Shown here: positions 26,853-34,465 of the stretch, in pieces
Layout: every line of letters starts with the position of its first letter
How positions within the stretch are numbered: the first letter of the stretch is position 1
DNA from: Bacteroidales bacterium
Lineage (GTDB): Bacteria > Bacteroidota > Bacteroidia > Bacteroidales > PWNQ01
Direction: 5' to 3'
Assembly (NCBI GenBank): GCA_021738505.1
Contig: JAIPBW010000028.1
Coordinates: 1 to 39,150, forward strand
Length of the DNA: 39,150 nt
The notes under the pieces: model-generated
What the model was told of the DNA's origin: nothing
Database searches by the model: none
The model's input: the letters and a program-made list of their open reading frames with translations, nothing else
Made by a program: the position numbers and the translations under genes

Positions 26853-28361
26853 ATGAAGCATATCCTATATCTTATTTTGGTCGTTTTTTTATTTACAGGC
26901 TTTTCAGGGAGCAATCTGTTTTCCCAAAGCTATACAGATAGCGTGTCATATCGCTCTGTAACACGCCTGAATATTTCCCTGCAAGCCAATTCGTATAATG
27001 ATCTGAACATAAATAATACAGTGGGAAAAGAGCTGCTCAACTCGGGACAAACCATCACTCCCGAGTTGGGAGTTTCTTTATCGCAAGATATTTGGAAGAA
27101 CTGGGGAGTTTCTTTTGGCGGAGCCGCAACAGTTATTCCGTTAAATACCAACTTCAATTTTGACCTAAAAAAATATAGCCCATATTTTGAAGAAAGCCTA
27201 TCTACATATTTTTCTGATTATTGGTATTTTATTGCAGATTATATGCTGAATTTCGGGGCTTTTAAAACATTTTATTGGAAGAATGATTATTCTTTTAATA
27301 TTGAAGCCGGAGTGAAATTAAACAGAATATGGCCTTATGGAATAACATCAGGGTTATCTGTAGTAAATAATGCTGATGAAACCAAAAGGATATTTGATTT
27401 TAGGATTGAGAGTCCCACAAGCGACTGGATGACCAAATATAGCTACTATGGTAAATTCGGACTTTTAAAGCACACCCGACGGAATTTAAATCACTGGACT
27501 TTAAGTCTGGTTTATCAATATTCTCCGGCAATAATAGGTAAAGGACATTATGAGTTTTCTAATCTACATGAGCCAAATGAAGGAGAAGTGGAGCTGGGAT
27601 TAAACTATCTCGGAGTTGAGTTTCTTTATGCTTTCAATTTACTTAAAAAAACCGATTTATCTCCGGATAAAGGTTTTTCCAGAACCCATTATGAATTGAA
27701 TAAAGAAAATAATCCTGAATTCAGATTAAATGCTGCTGAATTTGATACGTTACCGTTTAATTCATTATATTTAAAAGGAGGCTTGGGACTTAACCGTTAC
27801 AATAAACTGGATATGGATAAAAATGATATTTTACGTTCAAAAAATACATATTCTCCTTCATTTGCACTAGATATAGCTTATTCGCTAAAGAATAATTGGG
27901 TTATAAACAGCGGTGTTGAATTTAAGCAATTGCCGACTAAAGTTTATTTTTATGAAACTATAGGACAGGTGAATGATATAAATAAGGATAATATATATTC
28001 TATCCCTGTTGCTATTCAGAAATTATTTTACAAAAAGAAATTGTGGTTCTGGAATTTATATGGTGGATTAATGTATAGCCGTATAAAAGAGTTGTGGTTT
28101 GGAGGAGGTAGTGATGAATTTTCTTATAAAGTAGGGAATGAAAGTTTATGGAAAAATACTTTTGGCATCTTCCTTAAAGGCGGGCTGTTTAAAAAGATGA
28201 AAAATGAGCGATTCATGGAGTTTAATTTCGTGGCTCATTATTCTCCTTTTGATGTAAAAGAAGGATATTTCGAAACGAAAAATCAAAAAGGAGATATTAC
28301 ACTTGGTCTGAATTATATTGGTCTTGAGTTAGTATACGGATTTCAGTTATGGGATTTTTAA
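26853..28361 (+). CDS. Outer-membrane beta-barrel protein with two homologous halves
   Basis: A 502-residue protein with a signal peptide (ILYLILVVFLFTGFSGSNLFSQ) and alternating polar/aromatic strands typical of outer-membrane barrels. The two halves match: the first ends GEVELGLNYLGVEFLYAFNL near residue 265, the second ends GDITLGLNYIGLELVYGFQL at the C-terminus, and 'YSPAIIGKGHYEFSN' corresponds to 'YSPFDVKEGYFETKN'. This suggests a duplicated eight-strand-type barrel. The C-terminal aromatic residue (F) fits outer-membrane insertion. The function is unknown; pairing with the preceding lipoprotein suggests a joint surface role. Confidence 0.8.
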   Translation: MKHILYLILVVFLFTGFSGSNLFSQSYTDSVSYRSVTRLNISLQANSYNDLNINNTVGKELLNSGQTITPELGVSLSQDIWKNWGVSFGGAATVIPLNTNFNFDLKKYSPYFEESLSTYFSDYWYFIADYMLNFGAFKTFYWKNDYSFNIEAGVKLNRIWPYGITSGLSVVNNADETKRIFDFRIESPTSDWMTKYSYYGKFGLLKHTRRNLNHWTLSLVYQYSPAIIGKGHYEFSNLHEPNEGEVELGLNYLGVEFLYAFNLLKKTDLSPDKGFSRTHYELNKENNPEFRLNAAEFDTLPFNSLYLKGGLGLNRYNKLDMDKNDILRSKNTYSPSFALDIAYSLKNNWVINSGVEFKQLPTKVYFYETIGQVNDINKDNIYSIPVAIQKLFYKKKLWFWNLYGGLMYSRIKELWFGGGSDEFSYKVGNESLWKNTFGIFLKGGLFKKMKNERFMEFNFVAHYSPFDVKEGYFETKNQKGDITLGLNYIGLELVYGFQLWDF

Positions 28362-28577
28362 GTGAAGTCTATAATATCGAACCTACGGTTTTTTATGGGA
28401 TAGTACTGTTGTTTAATTATTATAATAACTTGCCTAACTTTATGCCTGATGGCACAAAGATAGACGCGGAATTTTGGTAAATGCTTTTCCTGCACTTTTC
28501 GAATTATTTTCTTTTATCGTGATGAATTCCTGTTTGGGATCACATCATTTCTTATTTTTGTTCAGTAAAGCGTTTAT

Positions 28578-29321
28578 ATGATATCTGTAGTTACACCAGC
28601 CTATAATGCTGCACGGTTTATTCAGGATACAGTGGAGTCCGTTCGGGATCAGACTTATCAGGATTGGGAAATGTTGATCGTGGACGATTGTTCTTCGGAT
28701 GATACGGTGCAGGTCGTCAAAGATCTTTCTGGTAAGGATCCCCGTATCCGGCTGTTTGCCCTGGAGGAAAATGTCGGTGCGGCAGAAGCCCGCAATATTG
28801 CCTTTCGTCATGCCAAAGGTCAATATATTGCTTTTTTGGACAGCGACGACTTATGGGTCCCCGAAAAACTTGAAAAGCAACTTCGGTTTTTGCAACAGAA
28901 CAATCATGCGTTTACATTTACAGACTATGAATGCATTACAGAAGACGGCTCGGAGGTGTTATACACCGTTCATGCTCCTGCAGAGATAGGATACAGACGC
29001 TTTTTACGGAATACAACTATTGGAACGCTTACGGTTATGATTGACCGGAAGAAAACCGGCGATTTTGAAATGCCGCAAATTCGTTCCAGCCATGATATGG
29101 CGCTTTGGTTATCATTGATGCATAATGGATTTAAAGCATACGGATTACAAGAGGTACTGGCAAAATACCGGCAGGTGGGAACTTCCAATACAGCGTCAAA
29201 ATGGAAAGCGGCAAAGGATGTATGGAAAGTATACCGGAATATTGAAAAATTAAATTGGTTTGATGCCGGGTTTAATTTTGCCGGATATGCTGTAAATGCT
29301 ATACTTAAAAGAATGAAATAA
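28578..29321 (+). CDS. GT2-family glycosyltransferase
   Basis: A 247-residue GT-A enzyme. The start MISVVTPAYNAARFIQDTVE, IVDDCSSDDT and the DxD motif in AFLDSDDLW (D88-D90) are classical GT2 features; SSHDMALWLSLM and LAKYRQVGTSNT also recur in this family. It would use an NDP-sugar to extend the lipid-linked saccharide. A possible TATTTTTG -7 box lies at 28553-28560, 17 bases before the ATG, without a matching -33 element. It opens the second part of the exopolysaccharide locus, with the epimerase gene seven bases after its stop. Confidence 0.9.
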   Translation: MISVVTPAYNAARFIQDTVESVRDQTYQDWEMLIVDDCSSDDTVQVVKDLSGKDPRIRLFALEENVGAAEARNIAFRHAKGQYIAFLDSDDLWVPEKLEKQLRFLQQNNHAFTFTDYECITEDGSEVLYTVHAPAEIGYRRFLRNTTIGTLTVMIDRKKTGDFEMPQIRSSHDMALWLSLMHNGFKAYGLQEVLAKYRQVGTSNTASKWKAAKDVWKVYRNIEKLNWFDAGFNFAGYAVNAILKRMK

Positions 29322-29328
29322 TAGAACT

Positions 29329-30399
29329 ATGAGCAAGATCGTGACGATCATCGGTGCCCGTCCGCAGTTTATTAAAGCGGCTGCGGTAAGCCGCGAAATT
29401 CGGAATCGGGATGATATACGCGAAATAATCGTGCATACCGGACAGCATTTTGATGCAAATATGTCGGAGGTGTTTTTTGAGCAAATGGATATTCCCAAAC
29501 CCAACTACAATCTGGGAGTCAATAGTCTTTCGCATGGAGCCATGACCGGCCAAATGCTGGAGAAAATCGAAGAAGTGCTTTTGAAAGAACAACCCGACCG
29601 GGTCGTGGTTTATGGAGATACCAATTCAACGATAGCCGGAGCTTTGGCAGCAAAAAAGCTGCATATTAAAGTGGCTCATGTGGAAGCGGGTTTACGTTCG
29701 TTTAATATGAAAATGCCCGAAGAAGTCAATCGTATTCTCACCGACCGCATTTCCGATATTTTGTTCTGTCCCACGCAAAAAGCAGTAGATAATCTCTATG
29801 CTGAAGGATTTGAGAATTTTAACAGCAAGATAGTGCTTTCAGGTGATGTGATGCAGGATGCAGCCAACTTTTATCGTGATAAATCAGTGAAACCAATTGA
29901 TAATTTACCGGAAAACTATCTTTTGGCAACCATTCATCGTGCGGAAAATACAGATTATCCGGAAAAGATAAAAGCTATCTTTGCGGCATTTGAAGAAATC
30001 GGAGAGGAGCTACCTGTCGTTTTGCCTCTGCATCCTCGTACGCGAAAGGTAATGGAGAAACTAAGCATTTCGGTGGATAGCCGGAAAGTAGTGTTGATCG
30101 AACCGGTGGGTTACCTGGAAATGGTTTGGTTGTTGACTCATGCGTCAATGGTGATGACCGACAGCGGCGGCTTGCAGAAAGAAGCTTACTTTTTCGATAA
30201 CTTTTGTATTACCCTTCGCGATGAAACCGAATGGGTTGAGCTTATTGAGCACAGTTTTAATGTGATATGTAAAGCTGAAAAACAAGCTATCATCAAAGCC
30301 TATCAAAAGTCAAAAAATATTAAACCGGATTTTTCTGTGGAACTTTATGGCGGGGGTAAAGCTTCGGCCAACATTGTGGATAACCTGACAAACCAATAA
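29329..30399 (+). CDS. wecB: UDP-N-acetylglucosamine 2-epimerase (non-hydrolysing)
   Basis: A 356-residue GT-B-fold enzyme that interconverts UDP-GlcNAc and UDP-ManNAc. Motifs in order: GARPQFIKAA, HTGQHFDANMSEVFFEQM, VYGDTNSTIAGALAA, HVEAGLRSFN, MPEEVNRILTD, LATIHRAEN, LPLHPRT and TDSGGLQKEAYF. Length is close to the usual 360-380. It supplies an N-acetylmannosamine-type donor, or a related 2-epimerised amino sugar, to the glycosyltransferases. The next gene begins one base after its stop. Confidence 0.93.
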   Translation: MSKIVTIIGARPQFIKAAAVSREIRNRDDIREIIVHTGQHFDANMSEVFFEQMDIPKPNYNLGVNSLSHGAMTGQMLEKIEEVLLKEQPDRVVVYGDTNSTIAGALAAKKLHIKVAHVEAGLRSFNMKMPEEVNRILTDRISDILFCPTQKAVDNLYAEGFENFNSKIVLSGDVMQDAANFYRDKSVKPIDNLPENYLLATIHRAENTDYPEKIKAIFAAFEEIGEELPVVLPLHPRTRKVMEKLSISVDSRKVVLIEPVGYLEMVWLLTHASMVMTDSGGLQKEAYFFDNFCITLRDETEWVELIEHSFNVICKAEKQAIIKAYQKSKNIKPDFSVELYGGGKASANIVDNLTNQ

Positions 30400-30400
30400 G

Positions 30401-31003
30401 ATGTCAAAAAAGAAGAATATGTGGAGTAAAACAGTCTTCGACAGGATTTTTTCCCTGATCGGGCTGATTGTATGTATTCCTTTATTTTTGGTCATTGGCA
30501 TACTGATAAAAATAAAAATGCCGGGGCCGGTCTTTTTTAAACAAAAGCGTGTAGGCCAACATGGGAAGTTGTTTCGTATGTGGAAATTTCGCAGCATGCG
30601 AAAAAGTAGTCCGGATACAACAGTAACCACGAGTCAGGATGCACGGATAACGCCACTGGGCAGCAAATTGCGGAAATATAAACTGGATGAACTGCCTGAA
30701 TTGTGGAATATACTGAAGGGAGATATGAGTTTTGTGGGCCCCCGGCCTGATGTGCCGGGATATGCGGATCAGCTGCAAGGTGAAGATCGCCTGATCCTGG
30801 AAATGAAACCGGGAATCACGGGACCGGCAAGTCTTAAGTATGCTAATGAAGAAGAACTGCTTGGCAAGGTTGAAAATCCTCAAAAATATAATGATGAAGT
30901 GATTTATCCGGATAAGGTGAGGATTAATCTGGATTACTACAAAAATTGGTCATTCAGCAGTGATATCCTGATTATCTGGAAAACAATCACCAGAAAATAT
31001 TGA
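30401..31003 (+). CDS. Initiating phosphoglycosyl transferase (PglC/WcaJ-type)
   Basis: A 200-residue monotopic phosphoglycosyl transferase. One membrane-inserted helix lies at about residues 15-38 (IFSLIGLIVCIPLFLVIGIL), followed by FKQKRVGQHGKLFRMWKFRSM, the catalytic DE pair in LDELPELWNILKGDMSFVGP (D96, E97) and PGITGPASLKYANEEELL. Enzymes of this size, like PglC, move a sugar-1-phosphate from a UDP-sugar to undecaprenyl phosphate and so start repeat-unit synthesis. Together with the aminotransferase that follows, a diamino or amino-deoxy sugar is a possible first residue. Confidence 0.93.
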   Translation: MSKKKNMWSKTVFDRIFSLIGLIVCIPLFLVIGILIKIKMPGPVFFKQKRVGQHGKLFRMWKFRSMRKSSPDTTVTTSQDARITPLGSKLRKYKLDELPELWNILKGDMSFVGPRPDVPGYADQLQGEDRLILEMKPGITGPASLKYANEEELLGKVENPQKYNDEVIYPDKVRINLDYYKNWSFSSDILIIWKTITRKY

Positions 31004-31027
31004 AAAGGGTACCAACGGTGAATATAT

Positions 31028-31053
31028 TCACTAAATGTACGTACATTTGGTGA
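31028..31053. promoter_or_regulatory. Near-perfect 26-bp palindrome, candidate operator
   Basis: TCACTAAATGTAC joined to GTACATTTGGTGA: 12 of 13 positions pair. A further half-site-like TCATCAAATGT follows at 31060-31070. TACATTTG at 31042-31049, a TAnnTTTG match, lies inside the right arm, so a protein bound here could block a promoter for the aminotransferase gene. Confidence 0.6.
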
Positions 31054-31117
31054 TTATGTTCATCAAATGTCTTATAACTCGATCAAAAAAGATCAGAAAA
31101 TAAGGGAGGAAAATAGT

Positions 31118-32254
31118 ATGGCTGAAGAGAAACAAATATGGCTTTCATCTCCGCACATGAGCGGTTATGAGCGTGAGATGGTGGAAGAGGCTTTTGATAC
31201 CAACTGGATAGCTCCCGTTGGGCCGCATATCAATGCTTTTGAAGAGGAACTGGCACAATATCTCAAACAAGGTAAAGTGGCTGTGCTAAGTTCCGGAACT
31301 GCCGCCATTCATCTGGCTTTGATTATGTTGGATGTCAAATCAGGGGACGAGGTGTTGGTTTCTTCATTGACGTTTTCAGGTTCTGTGAATCCTGTTGTTT
31401 ATCAGGGAGCTGTACCTGTTTTTGTCGACAGCGAAAAAGAAACCTGGAATATGGATCCTCAGCTTTTGGAAGAAGCAATAAACGACAGGATCAAAAAAGG
31501 TAAAAAACCAAAAGCCATAGTTACCGTGCATTTGTATGGTATGCCGGCAAAGATGGATGAAATCACAGCCATAGCTAAGAAATACGAAATTCCTCTGATT
31601 GAAGATGCTGCCGAAAGTATAGGCAGTGAGTATAAAGGACAGAAAACGGGGAGTTTTGGTGAGATCAGCATTTTGTCGTTCAATGGAAATAAAATCATTA
31701 CTACTTCCGGGGGTGGAGCTCTGGTTTCCCGGAATGAAGAGTATGTAAAGCTGGCCAAAAAATTATCTACTCAGGCCCGGGATGAAGCACCTCACTATCA
31801 GCATTCTATGATCGGGTATAATTATCGTATGAGTAATGTGCTGGCCGGAATAGGACGCGGGCAAATGAAAGTACTGGATGAACGCGTGAATCAGCGCCGA
31901 CGCATCAATCAATTCTACCGGGAATTGCTTGAAGGTTATTCCCACATCGAATTTTTGAATGAACCCCGGGGGCATTATTCCAACTATTGGTTAACGACCA
32001 TACTGATGCGGGACGAAGAAAATTCTCAAAAGCCCCGGGAATATTTGCGAACCGAATTGCAAAAGCATAAAATCGAGTGCCGTCCGTTATGGAAACCTAT
32101 GCACCTGCAACCTGTCTTTATGGATTATCCGGCCTATACCAACGGAACCAGCGAAGAACTCTTTGATGTTGGTCTTTGCCTGCCTTCCGGGACTAATATG
32201 AGTGATGAAGACCTGCAACGCATCAGCAGCAGGGTGAAGGAGATTTTGGGGTGA
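31118..32254 (+). CDS. DegT/DnrJ/EryC1-type sugar aminotransferase
   Basis: A 378-residue PLP-dependent aminotransferase. IWLSSPHMSGYEREMVEEAF at the start, VLSSGTAAIHLAL, VLVSSLTFSGSVNPV, IEDAAESIGSEYKG and the Schiff-base Lys in SFNGNKIITTSGGGALV (K192) are typical of the PglE/EpsN group, which aminates UDP-4-keto-hexoses. GGGAGGA at 31103-31109 sits eight bases before ATG 31118 and favours it over an in-frame ATG at 31067, which lies in a half-site of the palindromic region. No matching 4,6-dehydratase or PglD-type acetyltransferase is in the window. Confidence 0.9.
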   Translation: MAEEKQIWLSSPHMSGYEREMVEEAFDTNWIAPVGPHINAFEEELAQYLKQGKVAVLSSGTAAIHLALIMLDVKSGDEVLVSSLTFSGSVNPVVYQGAVPVFVDSEKETWNMDPQLLEEAINDRIKKGKKPKAIVTVHLYGMPAKMDEITAIAKKYEIPLIEDAAESIGSEYKGQKTGSFGEISILSFNGNKIITTSGGGALVSRNEEYVKLAKKLSTQARDEAPHYQHSMIGYNYRMSNVLAGIGRGQMKVLDERVNQRRRINQFYRELLEGYSHIEFLNEPRGHYSNYWLTTILMRDEENSQKPREYLRTELQKHKIECRPLWKPMHLQPVFMDYPAYTNGTSEELFDVGLCLPSGTNMSDEDLQRISSRVKEILG

Positions 32255-32266
32255 TTGAGGCGAAAA

Positions 32267-32299
32267 TTTGGTGTATGTAAAAAAAAATAATTAATTTTG
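32267..32299 (+). promoter_or_regulatory. Candidate tRNA promoter
   Basis: TTTG at 32267-32270, 21-bp spacer, TAATTTTG at 32292-32299; the tRNA begins 14 bases after the -7 box. Confidence 0.7.
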
Positions 32300-32312
32300 T
32301 CAATCTTATAAT

Positions 32313-32387
32313 GGGATGTTAGCTCAGTTGGTTTAGAGTGCCGCCTTGACAGGGCGGAAGTCACTGGTTCGAATCCAGTACATCCCA
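32313..32387 (+). tRNA. tRNA-Val (anticodon GAC)
   Basis: The acceptor stem GGGATGT (32313-32319) pairs with ACATCCC (32380-32386), discriminator A at 32387. The anticodon stem CCGCC/GGCGG (32341-32345, 32353-32357) holds the loop TTGACAG with anticodon GAC at 32348-32350. The T arm has GGTTCGAATCC. CCA is not encoded. A T-rich stretch follows and may end the transcript. Confidence 0.95.
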
Positions 32388-32620
32388 CTTTCCCTTTTTT
32401 ATTAAGTTATTTTCTTCAAATACATTAGATTTAAGCCATTTGCTTCTCTGAAGATGCCGCGCATGTCCCTGATAAATTGGGGCTGGCTTTGAATAGATTA
32501 CCCTGCTTGCGATTTCTTACGCCTTGTTTTTGATGTGAGTATAATGAATAATACAGGTTAAGTGCATCTGTTTTGATTCTGACTTAGGTCTTTTTTCATA
32601 CTGTTTTCCTTTTACTCTAA

Positions 32621-32714
32621 AAGGAAGAAGAAAGGAAGGAAAAAGGAAGGAAAAAGGAAGAAGAAAGGAAGAAGAAAGGAAGGAAAAAGGAAGAAGAAAG
32701 GAAGAAGAAAGGAA
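32621..32714 (+). repeat. 11-bp purine tandem array
   Basis: Eight 11-bp units of two types, A = AAGGAAGAAGA and B = AAGGAAGGAAA, in the order A B B A A B A A, plus a partial AAGGAA. One strand is all purine, so triplex or unusual structure is possible. Confidence 0.9.
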
Positions 32715-33063
32715 CCAAACTATACCAGGCTATAACCTTCTCAAAAATGTTAAGTCCCTTTGCTTAAGCAAAAATATTTCCCGTAAAGTTATGTAATTAT
32801 CTGATGTTGTGGTACATAAGGAAAGATAAAACTATTGCTTGCTATAAACTGTTTCAATTCCCCTGAGTTAGCCCCAATTAAACCGAGCAAAAAAATTGGA
32901 AATTGCTAAATGTATAAAAACACTTTAAAAACCTCGCAATGGAGCGCCGGGAGACCTTCGCGCCTCCGGCGGACGCGGCTCAGTCTTCAAACCTCCGCTC
33001 CGCTTCGGTTTTCATTCATCATAAGTGTGAATTGTTTTATACATATAAAAAGAATTTCGGGTT

Positions 33064-33162
33064 GTACGCTAACAGATTTCTCAGTCGGCTTTTTCTTCGC
33101 TCCGCTTCGAAAAAGCCTCCATCGAAATGACCTCGGGATGGATGGTTTGGGTGGGAAAAATG
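33064..33162 (-). repeat. Repeat R1, copy 1 (99 bp)
   Basis: Differs from copy 2 (33646-33744) at only two of 99 positions by eye. Contains the inner stem GGCTTTTTC with GAAAAAGCC and the outer stem ATTTC with GAAAT. Confidence 0.9.
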
Positions 33163-33232
33163 TCACGAAAGCTTTCGGGAGAGGGATATCCCGGCGAATA
33201 GTCGCTAATATTTTTTTGAGCTATTCTATTTT

Positions 33233-33344
33233 CGCACTATCGCACCTTCGCACTATCGTACTATCGTACTATCGTACTATCGTACTATCGTACTATCGTA
33301 CTATCGTACTATCGTACTATCGTACTATCGTACCTTCGTACTAT
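33233..33344 (+). repeat. 8-bp tandem array, 14 units
   Basis: Fourteen units of CGTACTAT or close variants (CGCACTAT, CGCACCTT, CGTACCTT); the middle nine are identical. Too short a unit, and without spacers, for CRISPR. Confidence 0.95.
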
Positions 33345-33387
33345 CGACTCACAGCTTACTACTCACTACTCACCACTTCCTTCGTAC

Positions 33388-33609
33388 CCCGATGGAATTT
33401 TTTGTAGCGAAGCGAAAAAAAATTACAGAGGGATCTCCCGGCGACACGTCGCAAGTTTTTCTTTCTTCATGTTATCCTGGCCTCATGCTGAGGAGTAGAT
33501 TTAACCGGGATGACAGCATGGTTGCATTTGTATTTTTCTCTTCGGCGGCGGCATTTTGTTTCCTATTTTGCTGCAGAAAAAGTAAAAACACACAAAAGAG
33601 ACGAAGCTT
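33388..33609 (+). repeat. Repeat R2, copy 1 (about 222 bp)
   Basis: Direct copy of 33828-34052, about 90% alike. Its left end lacks the CTGTCATC present in copy 2, being joined instead to the sequence after the 8-bp array. Confidence 0.85.
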
Positions 33610-33645
33610 TAGTGAAAATTGTCCGATTTATAAGGGGCTAAACCA

Positions 33646-33744
33646 GTACGCTAACAGATTTCTCAGTCGGCTTTTTCTCCGCTCCGCTTCGAAAAAGCCT
33701 CCATCGAAATGACCTCGGGATGGGTGGTTTGGGTGGGAAAAATG
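33646..33744 (-). repeat. Repeat R1, copy 2 (99 bp)
   Basis: Inner stem 33669-33677 with 33691-33699; outer pair ATTTC (33658-33662) with GAAAT (33706-33710). See copy 1. Confidence 0.9.
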
Positions 33745-33793
33745 AAAAAACGGCCACAGCGTATTTAATTTTTAAAGGCGTGGCCGTTTTTTC
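33744..33793. terminator. Strong bidirectional terminator-like hairpin
   Basis: A perfect 14-bp stem, GAAAAAACGGCCAC (33744-33757) with GTGGCCGTTTTTTC (33780-33793), loop of 22. Six A on one side and six T on the other suit termination in both directions, although no gene ends here. Confidence 0.7.
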
Positions 33794-33827
33794 ATTTTTC
33801 CTCTCTACTCACTAAAACCGCTGTCAT

Positions 33828-34052
33828 CCCGATGGAATTTTTTGTAGCGAAGCGGAAAAAAAATTACAGAGGGATCTCCCGGCGACACGTCGCAAGTTTT
33901 TCTTTCTTCATGTTATCCTGGCCTCATGCTGAGGAGTTGATTTAACCGGGATGACAGCATGGTTGCATTTGTATTTTTCTCCTCGGCAGCGGCATCTTTG
34001 TCTATTTTTTTTGCTGCAGGAAAAAGTACAAACATAGAAAAGAAACGAAACT
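33828..34052 (+). repeat. Repeat R2, copy 2 (about 225 bp)
   Basis: Includes ATCCC (33826-33830) pairing with GGGAT (33871-33875) and an inner stem AATTTTTT (33836-33843) with AAAAAATT (33858-33865). CTGTCATCCCG at 33821-33831 is repeated inverted as CGGGATGACAG at 33947-33957, giving 11-bp terminal inverted repeats around 137 bp. Confidence 0.85.
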
Positions 34053-34080
34053 TAAACTTTTTCCGCTCTAATACCGCGTT

Positions 34081-34465
34081 TATTGCCAACTGCATTTTGC
34101 CTATTGCCAACTGGCGAAAATACGCTTAGCCAAAGAAAAATTCAAAAATCCCCTGGCACGATTTGGAAAATAGCAGACAGGATCGTACATTTGCTGGTGA
34201 GATGGAAAACAAATCCCATAAACCAGTTAGCCACCAGCCGACGGGCGGACACGGTTTAGGCAATGTCCATATAACGTTAAGCGACTACTGCCGCAAAGAA
34301 GCCGACGGCTTGGGCGTGGTTTATTACAGCCAAATCAACTCCGCCTCGGATTATTATCCATTCGGCCAGCTCCTGACCGATGGAAATTACAGCAGCGGGA
34401 GTTACCGGTTTGGGTTTAACGGGAAAGAAATGGATAACGAGGTGAAAGGCATCGGCAATCAATAT
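34081..34465 (+). repeat. Orphan Rhs module conserved segment, copy 1
   Basis: A 7-bp-phased array (tattgcc, aactgca, ttttgcc, tattgcc, aactggc at 34081-34115) followed by conserved DNA from CGCTTAG (34123) to about 34465, shared with 35949-36325 and 38215-38590. The conserved part is richer in GC than the following variable part. Confidence 0.85.

Larger units (their letters stand above)
32388..34080 (+). other. 1.7-kb gene-free region rich in repeats
   Basis: No frame here looks like a real gene; the open frames arise from tandem arrays and duplicated palindromic repeats. Contents in order: an 11-bp GA-rich array, repeat R1 copy 1, a partial R2-type element (33160-33205), an 8-bp array, repeat R2 copy 1, R1 copy 2, a strong hairpin and R2 copy 2. 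It separates the tRNA from the orphan Rhs modules. Confidence 0.8.

Noticed and set aside
32134-32388. Minus-strand frame of 84 codons beginning MGCTGFEPVTSALSRRHSKP
   Set aside because: It is antisense to tRNA-Val; this peptide start is a well-known false gene produced by tRNA genes.
33233-33344. Possible CRISPR array
   Set aside because: Units are 8 bp with no spacers, and no cas genes are nearby.
32910-33407. Plus-strand frame of 165 codons with repeating LSYYRTIV
   Set aside because: It runs through the 8-bp array and repeat R1; the peptide repeat is only the 24-base reading of three 8-bp units.
33392-33712. Plus-strand frame of 106 codons, and a similar ending at 32939-33130 (RFLSRLFLRSASKKPPSK)
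   Set aside because: The shared ending comes from the duplicated non-coding repeat R1, not from related genes.
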